DNA of 64,000 nucleotides from Montifringilla adamsi (GCA_017590115.1 JAGGNK010006559.1:12478162-12542161), one strand, 5' to 3'; positions 1 to 13,817 are shown, numbered from the stretch's first letter. Program-made: numbers and translations. Notes: generated by a model not told the origin, from the letters alone.

Positions 1-2694
1 TGAAATCAGTAATATAAAACTCTGTCTTGATATTTCAGAAATATTTTAAGAAGTGACAACCATCACCCCCAAGTACTCCTTACACAGCTACCTATTTGAA
101 AGACTTAGTATAACTCAAGTATTTCCTGTGAGGACACCATAACATCTTGAAGGCATTAGCATCAGTACAGTGACACAGGAAAAGTTAGCTTACAGTAGAG
201 CCTGGCCACTTGATAGATTGAGTAGATGTAAGCACTGCAGTTATCAAAGCCTTGAATCAGTTGCCTTCTACAACCATGGGTAACAACTTTCTTAGGAGTT
301 AACTGCAGATCAGCTTTTATAAATTTCAATAAATTCAAACAATTCAAATTGTTTGAACAAATTCAAACAATTTCCAGTCACCTGCAGCTTCATCGTTCCT
401 CTTAAAGAGGTGATTTCCTCCTGTGGATCCCAGAACAGAGATATACCTCAGGAAGTGGCAAAATAACTATCTGTACTCGATGTGTGAGATAACAGCACAT
501 TCACTATGCTTTTAGAGGTAAACATTACTAAACACAGCTACCTAGGCAAAAAAAGCTTTCCAGAAAGTGGCAATGGGATATTATTAGTGTAGAATGAGAA
601 GGCAGTTCCTCTTCCCCTCTCTATATTTTTCCAGGTAGGAAAAAGACTTCAAAGTACACTGAGAAAGATGCACTATGCAGTCACATTCTGAAACATGATG
701 ACTGCATAAGAGACTTACATGATTAGATTATCTCCTTTAGAACAGTAATTTTTGGCTGACAGATGACTGTATTTTCATTGAGTCATCCCCCTAACTCTGA
801 TGCAGCTTTTTATTCTCTGCAAATACACCTCTTCCCCAGTGGCCAAAGGCAGTCTGTTTTGTGCTGCAGTTTTATCTTTATTCCCTGCAGTGCCTGACAA
901 TGGGGTTTTGAGACAATATTGTCTAAAACATTTCATGTAGTGCAGATAATTATGAGTTTGCACGAGTCTGTTGCCCATATCTATCCATTTATTCCAACAC
1001 ATACCAAAACCAGTAGGGTGCACTAACAAGATCCAACTGAGTGTGTAAGAATGTTATTATACCTCCCTTAGAATAAACATCTACTGCTGTGAACAATTCA
1101 AAGTCTTTAATGCCATCAGCATGCAAGAAAATAGAAAATTACAAATCAATGAATACCACAGATTTAAGTGTATTTTCCAGCTGCCAAAATAAATTACTCT
1201 CATATGCACAGCAGAGAACATCTGAAACAAATCAAGCCATGCAAATGCCTGATTGAGAGAAGTATACAGCATGCAATGACTCCCTAACACTAAAACACTG
1301 AGTGTGTCATTTTTTGGAAGCAGTACAGCCAAACAACTGTGGTAATTTAGTATTATTACTACCACTAATATTTACAATAATATTTATAATCTATTCTTCA
1401 GAGCATTTTCTCTAACGCCATAATGATTTATCATGTTTCCATCTTATCAGAAATTTGCTGCTGAAATGCACATTTTGCTTTTTATTTCAGAAAATAATTG
1501 ATTTCTTACTATGTGCTAGACTCATCTTTAAGCTATCACTGGCATTGCATACTACTTAAGGTTAATCTACTTACTGCAAGTTACATCCATTATGCCACAT
1601 TATTGGGCTTCAACATAAACTGGACTATCCTCGTCCATCACATATAAGAAATGTTGTATAATTCTGTCATATTACAGTTGTGCCCCATTTAACCTCATCA
1701 CATACATAATAGACTTTCCCTTGGCTACCTTCAAATGCTGCATATCAATTTCACAATCAGTGCAGCTTGTAGATTTAATTCCTTTTTTTTTAATTCTGGA
1801 GGAGGACTTTCTAATAACTGAGAATGCTTACAATTTTTCAGCCTTGGGGCTGTTTTCTTAATCAAATTATTTAACATTTCATTGTGTGCTGTGCTGAACA
1901 GTTAGAAGCATACCCAAGCTAACACTTTACTTCCCGTTCCCGAATTGTATCAATACAGTCCTATACAAACATATTAGCTCTGTATTGTCACAGCTATACT
2001 TTTCCTTGAGCCTACACACAGTTCTACAAACCTACACTAAGGAACCATTTTGCCACAGGCTGCACTGCCAAAAGCTTAATACAAATTATGGCATTTTTTA
2101 ACCCTATAATAAAAATAATACTTGGAATTACTCCCCCAAAACTTTGCCTTTTTGAGGTTTTTAAGTGAAGCAGAACATTTTCTGAATCTATCCAGCTTCA
2201 TGTGGTACAGAAAAGGGAGCAGTTCCAAGGGAGAACTAGACAAAAACATTGTTATATCAAAGACAAATATCTAAGTCATTTGCAGAGCAAAATCTATACA
2301 AATTGTTGGTTCACTGATGAAGATCTGCTGGCAAAAGAAAGACTTCAAAGCAATCTCTTGCTTCAGATTAGCTGAGCAATTGTTCCAACCATAGTAAGGA
2401 ACCAATAGGAAGTAAAATACAAACCACTTCACTTTCTATGCAATCCTTAAAGGCAAAGTCCAACTCTGACCCCACTTAATGTGGTTCCACTTAAGTGGTT
2501 TACCACTTAATGTAGTAAAATGTGGTTCCACATTTTACAGTGGAACCACCCTGACTCTTCCACCCAAAGAAAGTTTCTTTATATATCCTGTAAAAAATAA
2601 TGCAGCAGGATATAGAAACACTGGGATTGACACAGGTATAATAAAAATAAGGAGCCTGGAATAGAATTCCCTGAGGAGATAGGAGCTGCTAGAG
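1..2694. other. Intergenic, no gene recognised
   Basis: AT-rich, with only short open frames of no recognisable family. It lies 3' of FBXO15; in mammals a long gene-poor interval separates FBXO15 from NETO1. Confidence 0.7.
2515..2538. repeat. Perfect 11-bp inverted repeat in a cluster of palindromes
   Basis: GTAAAATGTGG, TT, CCACATTTTAC. Surrounding DNA (2472-2550) repeats CCACTTAA/TTAAGTGG and GTGGTTCCAC/GTGGAACCAC motifs in both orientations. Confidence 0.85.
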
Positions 2695-2850
2695 GGTAGA
2701 TGGATTGCTGTTGAAAAAGCAGTTTAGAGCATGGTGCTAAGTAACACCAAGTTCACAGGTTCAATCCCTGTACAGGCCATTCACTTAGAAGTTGACTTGA
2801 TGATCCATGTGAGTCCCTTCTAACTCAGAACATTCTGTGAAATCTGTGAA
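2695..2850 (+). mobile_element. tRNA-Ile-derived SINE with CR1-like tail (TguSINE-type)
   Basis: The head resembles tRNA-Ile: TTTAGAGCATGGTGCTAAGT, then AACACCAAG and the B-box-like GGTTCAATCCCTGTACAGGCC. It is followed by a CR1-type tail (GTGAGTCCCTTCTAACTCAG, then TTCTGTGA-type repeats). The first ~25 bp of the tRNA part are diverged, so the 5' limit is approximate. This composition matches the SINE described in zebra finch and other passerines. Confidence 0.75.
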
Positions 2851-5800
2851 AACATTATTCAAGACAAAAATGCAGAATCCCCAGGGTCAACGACGACTGT
2901 GAACGAGAACTGCACACTCAGTAACTGGTTCTTCAATGAGTGACTCTAGGGCAGTGATAACCAAGCACATATCACCAAATAATCCTGACCTACAAACTAA
3001 AGACTGTTCATCAGTGCAACCCTATGGGGAGAGCAGTTATGTAACCACATGGGGAGAGCAGATACCCAGAAATTACATTTGCCTGACTAACCCTGGGTTT
3101 ACTGCTGCAGTTTCAGGATACATTGACTGGAAAAAGGAAAATGGAAAAGGACATGAACACTTCGCTTTGCTCAGCTAACCCAACAAAACTGGAGCAGCAG
3201 TTCAGCTACTTTTATATAATTCCTCTCAGCATCCATTTCCAATCATTAAACTTCACTTCTCAGAAAAAAAAGTGGTTTGTTTTCTCACAAAATAACCCTC
3301 TCACAATATCTGATTGTGAACCACTGCAAGGAGATGAATTTTACCATTCATTATATTACATGACTGCAGTGCTTCCTATGTAATGCTACAAAGACATTTT
3401 CCAATGAACACAAGGATACACCTTCTCAAAAAGTCAATGAGGGAAATGTGAACACAGAACGTAAATTATGCATTGACTGAACTTCAGACATTTCAAATGT
3501 ATGCTCACATGTTTAACTATGCTTATCACTTAAGTCCTGCTGGGATCAAACCCTTTTCCACAGATATTCTTCTGTCAATATTCTCACTGAAAAAAACCCT
3601 GGGACCTGGGGAAAAGCACATGGTGAATTCATTCACAAAAATCTAAATGAGGCATATGCATAGCTACTCAAAGATATTTTGTATAAAGCACCTTTCAAGT
3701 TACTGGTTAAAATTCAGTCAAAGAAATTCAACACACATTTCTTTCATTATCAGATAAGATATGCTACCTTATAAACTTCAAGGCAGCAGAATAAGACAGG
3801 CCATGCAACTGAAGAGCAGGCAACACAGGCATGAACTGCTTGCATGTGAAAACCTATTTCTCCCCACAGTTACCTGAAGAAATATGAAAGTAATGAAACT
3901 GCAGGTTTCTACTACTGTGGGGTGGAATTTCTGGATGATGATGCTAACTTGCTGCATCATCCTTACTAACTCTAGAAGAAGCAAAGCTGAAAGGACATTA
4001 CTGGGGAGCTACTTGCCCATGTCTGAAGGTGACATTCCCAGGGTGAAGTTGCTGATGCACCCTGCCCCATTCTTGACCCACTTAGAATATCTCTGCCTTA
4101 AGGAAGTACTTTCCACAGCCTTCCACTCTCTCAAAATGCAAACTAGGAAAAGCATCACCTATAACATCAACAGGAGTTTTCGAAATCTAATGCATAAAAT
4201 TAACCAATTTCAGTGTCAATTACAAAATTCCTTTTAAGCTAACTCATTAAACTCATTTACGTGCTCTCATTAAATTCCCCGTCATGCTAATGTTCTTTAG
4301 TGACAGGAACACACACACACACAGACACACTGAGGCTCAGAGAAGTTTTTTGACTGTTACCATGCATAAGCACAAGCCCCAACCTGACCAGGTTATACAC
4401 ACCAGAACGTGTGTAAAACACATACATGCCAGAAACCCTCCTACAGTGGGGTTTTCCTGGGAGTAGTGGGTCTCTTCCCTTGGCACTGGGATGCCAGGTA
4501 AGGACACTTCCTGAGTGCCTTCAACACTTCTCTTGTAGGAGCGAATTTTCTACTGGATACCCCCCTGGTAGCCCTTTGGGCAAAGCAAACCCAGGCACCC
4601 CCAAGTGAGAGGAGCTTGGTGAAGGGGGGATGTTGTTGCTTTTGTGTACCTCCATGGCAATCAGTGCCACAGAAGTTAAATTGAACTTTTTCACAAAAGC
4701 ACCCCATCTTTTCTTCGCTCCCTATTTTATATCCTATTCTTCTAGATGAGATATATCTCACATGCCTGTATGACTTCTCTTGCTGCCTCTCAAAGTTAGG
4801 GAGTACAATGTCAAAATGAGCATTAGTGAAAGTTTCAGGGGGGAAGTGCTGATTTATGATTTATGTCCTTTAGAGAATAGATGACTAGAAAGTTCACTAT
4901 GTCCCTGTTGCCAGATTGCAGCAACATATTAAATTAATGCTTCAGTTCACATATTCCTTACAAATGGCTGAAATCTGTTCTATAACCTGTCCAATTCTGC
5001 CAGTAGTAAAAATATGCTACCCAAGTGACATACTCTGTATAAACTTTACTGTTTTATAAGTTTATATTACACTGCAATCTTCTGTCTCTCAGTTGCTGAA
5101 ATCCACTGGGCAGCTACCATTATTTTCATCAAGGACATCAGGATTTGCCCCCATGACTGCTTAAGATAGTTCCATGCTTGTGGGAAGAGATCAAACAAGA
5201 TTTATGGTAGTCACTATGTGGCAAGACAATTTGCCTGACACTGATGAGGCGAAAAAAGATAAGGCAGCTCCTGACAGCAAACCTGCCAAATAATTCAGCA
5301 GATAAATGAATCCCTCTATGATCCTCTCTATGAATATCACTAGGATTATGCTATGACCAAGGCAGAAATTGAGATAAGTGTGGGAAGAAACAGGTAAAGT
5401 AAAAGCAGTAGAACCAAGAAAAGGTAAAGACTGAAGTGCAAAACTTCTTTCCACTTTCAGCTGCAGCCCTTATCCATGTTATTACACAAAGTGACCTGTA
5501 TCTTGCATATTCCTGCTGCAGTTTCCAAACTGCAAAGAGTAGCATATGTTGGCTACATTTCTTGTACCAGTCCTACACCACATTCCCTGAATCATTAACG
5601 GCCCACAGCAAAGGAGAGAGGTCAGTAGTAACACAATTAAATCACAGAAAGGCTTGTCAAAAAACTCCAGCAAATTACTGCTCAGTGAACTGCTCATGGC
5701 CAATCTTTGCATTCTGAGAGATATGCTGGAAATAAAAGAAATTCACCACTCCACAAAGATTACAACAGACCAATGGGTTCCGGTTCCATGGGCTATCCAA

Positions 5801-6640
5801 AATTACTTTCTGCTTCTACTGGAACTCCATCACTCTTTTGGGACTTATCCCATGACAAGCTCTCTACTTTACCTTGGTCCAAGAAAGTTCATGTCTAAGG
5901 CTCAAAGGCCTTAGATTTATCTCACCTGTTTCCATGAATCTTAGTGAATTCCCTGTTACTACAGTCGTTTGCTATCTTCATGGGAAAGAAAGAGGTACCT
6001 GAAGGAAGCCAAGGAGGGGGAAGCATTCATTTTCCTCCAGGAGAGGAGAACTTTGGAACTTGAGCTCTTCAGATGAAGTCTTAGCATGCCACATGGGAAA
6101 CACTGGTAGCGACCTGTACCTAAAAGTAATTACGTTTTGCCTACACTATAACCCCTTACTAATAACAAAGGGCTTTGCTTTCTCATACCAACATCTTTAC
6201 AGGAAATAGCAGGAAATGAAAGTAGCAGGCGACCATCTGCAAGACAAAGTTATTCAATGGAAAGAGATTACAAAGATGACCAGACCATCTTATCTTAGAC
6301 CATTTATTTGGGAGTCTTATAAAGCACCCTAACAGGAGAAAAAAATGAATGCTTTAAACTGCAGGTGACCTTGCACAGGTGCCAGCTGCTGCCTGTGACA
6401 GAAACAGAGTGAATGTCATGGGCCATTCTCTATAAGCAAGGCTTGGTGTGCACATTAGTGTATGTTATACATCACATTGAAACAAGAAAAAGGGAAATAA
6501 AAGATTAGACTGCTCTACACGAGACATGCTGGGAATGTCTAATGCTTGGTGCTTCCACAGGACTAGAAGAAAAAAATAATTAAGGGAATAAAACAAGAAT
6601 TATTTGCTACAATGATGTGACATAGGCCTCTAGAGACAGA
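2851..6640. other. Intergenic, no gene recognised
   Basis: Contains a short CA repeat and unremarkable AT-rich DNA. Open frames up to 117 codons (3884-4237, plus) show no domain, signal or splice context. Confidence 0.65.
4306..4330 (+). repeat. (CA)n microsatellite
   Basis: Short ACACACAC tract with one G interruption. Confidence 0.85.
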
Positions 6641-6717
6641 ACAAAACAAAACAAAAAAAAAACCAAACAAGCAAACAAACAAAAAAAAGAAAAAAAAAAA
6701 GGGGGGGGGGGGGGGGG
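6641..6717 (+). repeat. A-rich low-complexity tract ending in G17
   Basis: Runs of AAAC/AAAAC units and poly(A), then 17 consecutive G (6701-6717), followed by GGTAGGTAGG. Prone to polymerase slippage, so the exact length is uncertain. Confidence 0.9.
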
Positions 6718-8059
6718 AAGGTAGGTAGGAGACACAGACATCTCGTCATTTAAAATCACACTGGGGTCTTGGAAGAAACAACTTCCAAAAACTCAGTCCC
6801 TGAAAAAAGATTTGAATTGCAGATTTAAAGGAGGCAGCAAATTATTTACAGATAGAAAATGTTATAATTACCTGTTTGTCAGTTTTCACAGATACACACA
6901 TATGCTCTACCTAGGTAAGAATGTCTACACTGTAAGAATACAAGTTTGACAAGAGCTTGATAAAAAAATGTTTTATAATTACTAATTTGGGGTACATCAA
7001 CTTCTGTTATTCTTTTCTTTAAAACAGAATAAATTACTCTTTTGAAGAGGAATCTCAAAGAAAGCCATAGTAGCTGCTACCACATTTGGACAGTATGCAA
7101 TGCTTTCATTTGACTAAGTCATAAATTTGAGGTAGTCTGGTAAGTTTCTATAGAGATTTTGGCCAAAAAAGCGAGAATCAAGACTGTTTTTATGTGACTA
7201 TCCAAGTATTAGTTGGAAACAAGCCATTTGCTTAAATAGAATTTTCAACAGTCAAGATAGAACTATCAACACAAAACAAAAATTTAAGGCTTCTTCTTTT
7301 TACTGAATGTAATTCTGTCCAGTTTCACTGCAAGACAATTTATTTGAGCTCTCACAGAGATAGGCCATTACAAAGGACATCTACACTGGAAATCCTTACT
7401 GCTAGATTAGTAGGAATAAACATAAAGAGCTGAGCTAAAGCTCCAACCAAAACTCCAGTCTTAATAAATCCTGGAATAAATGTCCCATGTAACACAAATA
7501 TGGATGTGCAGTCTGATTTGCAGATGGGGCTCTCTTTGGATTTCAAAATTTGCAGACATTTTCCTCTTTGCACTGTAATATTACAGTACACAATTTCCAC
7601 AAAATTACTGCAGGTGCAAAATGAGGGACCAAGGCACAGCAGAAGAAATAAAGGAGAACTCTGTGACAGTATATTTAAATTCCATATATAAGTGCACCAA
7701 GCAGATTAAATGGAAGGCCCCATGTACATTAGCAATTATGCTGTACTTGCAAACAGTGATTGTGGGGATATGCCAGAAAAAAGCCTCTGTCTCTCAAAAG
7801 TAATAAACTTTGTGGCAGATTTTTTCCAGTTCTGCTTGCTAGCTAATGAGAATTAGGCAGTGTATTTATCAGTAATGGACACATTTGGAATTCATGTTTT
7901 TTAGAAAGAATTCACTGCAGGTTGGCTCTTAACAGAGCAGAGCTGCATAAAACAATGCAAACTTTTTCATATACTGTTCAACAACCAACAGTTTAACTAC
8001 CACTTCAATCCAAAAGAATACCCTAAACCCACAGACAGAGATCTCTAGCTGCATGAAAC

Positions 8060-8090
8060 TGGAGTCCCAATCCTTATGATTGGGACTCCA
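8060..8090. repeat. Perfect 13-bp inverted repeat (hairpin)
   Basis: TGGAGTCCCAATC, a CTTAT loop, then GATTGGGACTCCA: 13 perfect base pairs with a 5-nt loop. It is not in a gene and not linked to a recognised element. Confidence 0.9.
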
Positions 8091-11000
8091 ATTATGATCC
8101 TTCAGAAATACTGAAGAATATGGGCAAGAATCCTTGTGCTCCACAAATTCCTACACAGTTACAAAAAATAGTGAAAATTGAAGGCCAAAATAACTGCCTT
8201 CTGCTTGCACTTTGAATATATAAGTTGTAAACATGAAATGCTGAGTTTCTAAAAAAGAGCATGCTATCCATTATTTCTACTACTTCCTAAAGACAGTGTA
8301 ATTTCCAGTTCAATCTTTACAATGTGTCCTACAATATGTGAGAGCAGGTGCAAAACTTGAAATTAAAGAATTACTAAGTAATTCTATTACACCATTACTT
8401 GTTCACTAAATGTCTCTTCAGGATGGTGAACACTAATCTTACAAAGTTTTGTCTTTGCTCACACACAAATATTCCATTCACTACTCTACAACAGAATTAA
8501 AAGTGAAATTTTAAGATCCTTATATACATGTGTCATTAGAACAAAACATGGTGGACTTGTGGTATAGTTACTATGATGAGGTTTTTTCCTCAAATATATT
8601 GTTTTATTTACTATCTCATCCAGGCAGCAAACCCAGAATAAAATTATTTATTTACAGAGTACTTTTCTTCTCTTTCAAGATTTTTGTTAAATGTTTTCAC
8701 TAGGTACACAAGTGTACCTGTCATTGCACATTTCTATCAGAAAAGGGGAAGTTGCAAATCAAGGTGTTAAAAACAAATGAGAAAACAATGAACTAAGAGC
8801 CATCAATAATCACAAGTCAGAATAACTTTATTCATTATTTCCATATTTTTCCAAACACTGAGAGTTTTCAGTATACTTTCTAAGGTTTTAGGGTTTTGTT
8901 AGGGTTTTTTTAAATCTATAATCTTTATTTTCAGATTCTTCTAAACAAGGGTTTTTCTGCCCTATTTCTAAGTATATTGTTTGTTTGGTACAGAACAGAT
9001 ATTGATGATTCTGAGCTCTGATATGCTAAGCATCTGCATTAGCTTGAGAAGTTTGATTGTGGTATTTTTTGTTCAATGGTTAAATATTTTCTAACCCCTG
9101 CAGATTGAACTGCTTTATAGTATTTCAGTGAATAAACAGGGCATAACAGAGCTATTACACATTTTTCTGTACCTTGCATTTTTTGGATAACATATCATCA
9201 AGACAGCTGAATTTAACTTCGTGACTGATTCAGGACACAAATAACTGTTAACACATATTCTAAGTGGCCTATATGCAGAACACAAGTAATTCTACCTACC
9301 AACAGATGATCAGTGTCTGACTCAGAAGTGCATTTCCCTTCAAAAGGTTCATTGCTCTTCAAAAGGAGATGAGTAACTTAAACCCAGAAAGAATAACTCA
9401 CATTTTAGCTTTTTTCAATAAATTTAAAAGACTTAGTTTTCAACTTCATTATAAACCTTCTACAACTGAAGTGCATTAACACATTACTCATTTTTCACCA
9501 ACATTTTTAGAGGCACAGCATGAGAAAAAAGTTTAAGCCATTTAAGAGTCAGAAAGAATAGAATAAGCACTACTTTGACATTCAGAATGATAAATTCCTC
9601 ACCACACAACTCCCTAGTTATCCCTGTTGCCACCATTTCCCCCTCTGATTTATGATGCTTGCAAGAGACAAGCTTTAACTTTTCATACTAATTTCCTTCC
9701 AACTCACTACACACAAACAGAGATTAAAACCCATCACTTGTTCTCATTTGAGCTTCTTGAAATACCTTTTTTTCTGTACAGTTTCTAATGCAATTATGTT
9801 TGAGCTCAAGTTCAGTTATCACAACTTATTTAGGCACAGCAGATTAGCTGAGCCACAGTAGTACGCAACAAAGGCAGAAGAGCAAATGCTTTTACCTAAA
9901 TCTCCTTCTAATTGTTTGAATACATTGAACAGTCTGGGAAAACAATGTAGGCTACTGCGTAACTGTTACTAGGCAGTAAATCATTCACATATACCTAACA
10001 TATAACACCTGATCACTTGCCTAGATTCTTAATCTGAAACAGAATGAATCCATTTCATCTGACAGTATCCTATTTATATACTTCTGCTAAGCACTCAATT
10101 CCTAGTATCAGGTAGCCATGTACCTGGGGTGGTGGAAACATGGAAGATAGTCCTTGTTTCTAAAAGCAAGCACATGACAATGAGAACAGTTTCAACAAAA
10201 TCAAAACCATACCAAAACACCTAATGGATGAATACAAATCAAAACATACTTGCTAAACAGGGAAAGAGGCCAGACAGAGAAGAGCAAAGTCAATGAGTCA
10301 TTCAAATACATATGGAAAGCATACAATTACATTCCATATTAAATCAGAGATGTCAAAAATCACATTGGAACTGAAATATATTATAAAAGCAATTGCAAAA
10401 AGAAGGGAAGAAAAACCAAAGCAACTGACAGGCCAGTTGGAAGAAAAATACTGCGATTACTTGCCTATGCTACAAAGACTTCAGAATCTATAGCTGCTAT
10501 TAGCTTCCCACTATAGTAAGCCAACTGCAGTAAAGAGCAATGATTCCACAGTGGCACTATTAAAATTAAAGACAATTGTTCAGACGATATAAACCAATAG
10601 TTCCAGCTTGTATCAATGGAAGATCACATTAAATGCCAAAAAATATTAACAAATTGCTCATTGAAGGGTATTTTCCTTTTAGAAATACCTCCTAAAAATA
10701 ATTTTTAAAAAATAACAAACACAGAATACAGAAAGTTAGGTACACAGCAGATATCTAGCAAAACAAGGATAAATGGCAGGATTAACATTTAGATGTAGTT
10801 CTATTAGATGACAACTCCTCTACTGTTACAATAATCTCATGAAAGCCCTTTCACTAAATCACTCCTTCACACTGATTCCTTTTCAATGCAATTTAAACTC
10901 ATTATGTTAAATGAGCACTATTATATCTGCACTAAAATAAACATAAGTACTGTTTTTATGCTTGCTTACCATGTAAATTGCCCTCTAAAAATATCACAGT

Positions 11001-13648
11001 TCTATCTGTTGCAGAGTACTTAAACATATACATTTGTAAGTTGGTAGGGGCTCTCTATTTTTAATTGGACGTGTTGGTACCTGAAGTGCACAAATACAAG
11101 TAAAATCTTTAACTTACAAGTGTTTATACTTCCTCTCACAGAAATTGTCTTACTACTTGTATAAAGCATAAAATTACAAGAAACACATTGTTCTGTCTTC
11201 AGTATGCAACAAAATTATTAAAAACAGCTGCAAGAAAAATCTTGAGTCATTAAAGGAAAAATGTGCTGTAAGGCTTATTGTCAAAATCAGTTGTGACACG
11301 ACAAGATTTCAACTGGTGCCTCAATCTTTCCTGTTTGTTCTAATAATTGTCTTTTATACAAGAATCTTATATTGTAGAATGGTACATGCAAGTCACTCTT
11401 ACCACCTTCTGCACCAGGTATATAAAAGGGGACTCAGAAGACGATTTTATCAAAGCATCAGTTTTTGGAACAGATGCGTTCTTCCAAGAAATGGACCAGT
11501 GCAGTTTACCTAATGTAAACCCTTTCCTTCTTGGAAGTTCAGTCTATGTCCTTATTTATATAAAGAAAAGAAGATGAGAGCTGAAGAAATGGAAGCTTGA
11601 GTTAAGGCATATGTAACTTGCCAGGTTTGATCATACAGGTGGTAGCTACTGAATTTACTTCTGTTGTGCACGTTAAAACTATCAGCTGAAATCAAAGGAG
11701 TGGCATAAATATGAAATCAAGTTTTCAGGACATATCCTTGACATCTTCAGAAAGGACACAATTATAGCCAGTGAAGATACAGGAGAAGAGCTCTGCAACA
11801 GCTGAGTCCATTTTCTAAGATCTTGGAACAGTTTGCTTGGGTTTGCTGAATACACATTTATGCACAGCAGAAGTAAGCCAGAAATAACCTGACAAAACTG
11901 CTCTGCCTTGTATCACCTTTTAGGTTGACAGTGCTGCTAAAGACTTACTCTCATCCTAATCAATAGAGTTACTAAACTTTCAGACTGCTAGATTAGCTTG
12001 TCAGGGGTAGGGACAGCATACTCTCCTATTCAACTTCCAACAGTGATGCCAGCATTTTCTATAAAACATTCAATTGTATAAAATAATAAAATTAATCAAA
12101 TAAATGTATAAAATAATCAAATTAATTAGAAGTTGAAATTGCTTATTAAAGAAAGTACTTCACTTTTATTAAAAAAACGCTAAACCCAGAAACTCTGGAA
12201 ATACAATAAAAATTCAGCTAGAATGAACAGTGACAGACCTTTCACATTTGATGACTGCTGGGTGCCCATTATCTTTGGTTGCTTCACAGCAGGGAAGAGA
12301 ATATACTTGCACATTTCAAAGGAACAATGTATCCAGAATAATTCTACATTTTTCTTTACAAGCTTAGCAGTAAGGCCAATGATTAAGAAAATTTTGGGAC
12401 TGAGCTACTATTTCCTTGCTAAAGCTGGTATCTCAACAACTAGGGCAAAAATTTTGGACAAAACCAAAAATCTAGACTGCGTACTTGTCTGCAGAGATCA
12501 CTTTCAGTGTCTGTCATTCTGGCATTCATCACACCCAGTCCACATGTTAAAACATTTAAATCACTTCAAGGGATCCCTGTCCCCATCAACAGTCAGTAAG
12601 AAAGAAGACAAAATGCAGCTGATCACTCTTGTTAATCTGGCTAACAAAAAAATGCAGAAACATTTCCGCTGCTTCTTTAGGTAAGATTAACAAGCTGAAC
12701 AAGGACTGTATCAGCCTCAGGTTATTGTCTTTGAAAGTTAAATTAAGAAAAACATTTATGGCTATAATATCTATCTACCTCTGCAGACAATGCATATGAG
12801 CACTGTTTGCACAAACCAGTTAATGTATATAAACAAATAAAGAGAGAATTTATTTTTAAGGAAATCACTACCATAATAAAGTCAGAACAGGCAACAATAT
12901 AATTGTCCTCGCTAGGTAATGACACTGCACTCACAATATCAAGTAATTTTTAAAATTTTTTTTTTAATACAAGTAGAAAATTTGATTCTAAAGTTACTCC
13001 ATGGAACTGGAAAATCAGGCACATATATTCAATTTTGACATGGATTCATATTTTTAGATAAACAGTATCAGATATGCACTGTTTCCAAAACAACTGAATG
13101 CTACATACATTCACTAGGCCAATATGTGAGGCAAGTATCTAGTGTCAATCATACAATGTTAGAACATGGGAAAACAGAACAAACAGGAATATAAAGAAAT
13201 GTCATAAACAGATTTTACATTACTTTCTTAACAAATGCCTTGACTGACACATTTTTCAGATCTGACTTCCCATCTAGCCTTTCAATCTTTTCCTAAAATA
13301 TATTTCAGTGAAGTTTTTCTGGAAAAAGGGTTATTAACAAAATGTGTTTAACAAAACTTCTCATTTACCAATTAGACTCCAACAAACCTGGAGGGAACAG
13401 CACACATGCTGTTTTATTACTAAGCATAAAAGTCAATGCTCTCAAAACCAGTGTAGCTTATGTAAGGTAAGGCATCTTCACAGCTTGGCTCTCAAAAGAA
13501 GCAATTCCTTAACCATAGTAACAAGTGTCTATAAAGACAAATCTTCCTAAAAATAATTTAAATATAGCCAGTGAGAAACAGACTAACCATGTAATGTTCA
13601 ACCGAGAAGAAAACCTCTCACTGATATCAATATGTCTCTGCAATTCCT

Positions 13649-13679
13649 CAATTGCCTATTAAATAAATTTAGGCAATTG
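13649..13679. repeat. 10-bp inverted repeat downstream of FBXO15
   Basis: CAATTGCCTA, an 11-nt AT loop, then TAGGCAATTG. It lies past the candidate FBXO15 poly(A) signal on the minus strand. Confidence 0.8.
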
Positions 13680-13744
13680 CACTTATTACTGGAAAACTTG
13701 CAGGAACAGTCTTGCTTGTTGGTGTCAATCTTAAGCATCAATGT

Positions 13745-13750
13745 TTTATT
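13745..13750 (-). terminator. Candidate poly(A) signal of FBXO15
   Basis: AATAAA on the minus strand, about 68 nt past the FBXO15 stop codon. It would give a very short 3' UTR; a downstream alternative site cannot be excluded from sequence alone. Confidence 0.55.
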
Positions 13751-13817
13751 GTGTTTTTTGTTGTAGCAGAGTTGTTTGTTTGGTTCTTAAAGCAAGGAAA
13801 TTAGTGACCTAATTAAT

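Larger units (their letters stand above)
6718..13740. other. Intergenic, no gene recognised
   Basis: AT-rich. Holds the 8060-8090 hairpin and a 153-codon plus-strand frame (12223-12684) without recognisable homology. No exon-like conserved peptide was seen on either strand. Confidence 0.65.

Noticed and set aside
2730..2785. Possible functional tRNA-Ile gene
   Set aside because: The 5' half is too diverged to fold as a tRNA and it continues into a CR1-like tail, so it is a SINE.
8881..8912. TTAGGG-like telomeric motif
   Set aside because: Only two imperfect copies; not an interstitial telomere array.
12223..12684. 153-codon plus-strand frame downstream of FBXO15
   Set aside because: No recognisable family, promoter, splice or codon signal. 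Plausible chance ORF in AT-rich DNA; conservation data would be needed to revive it.
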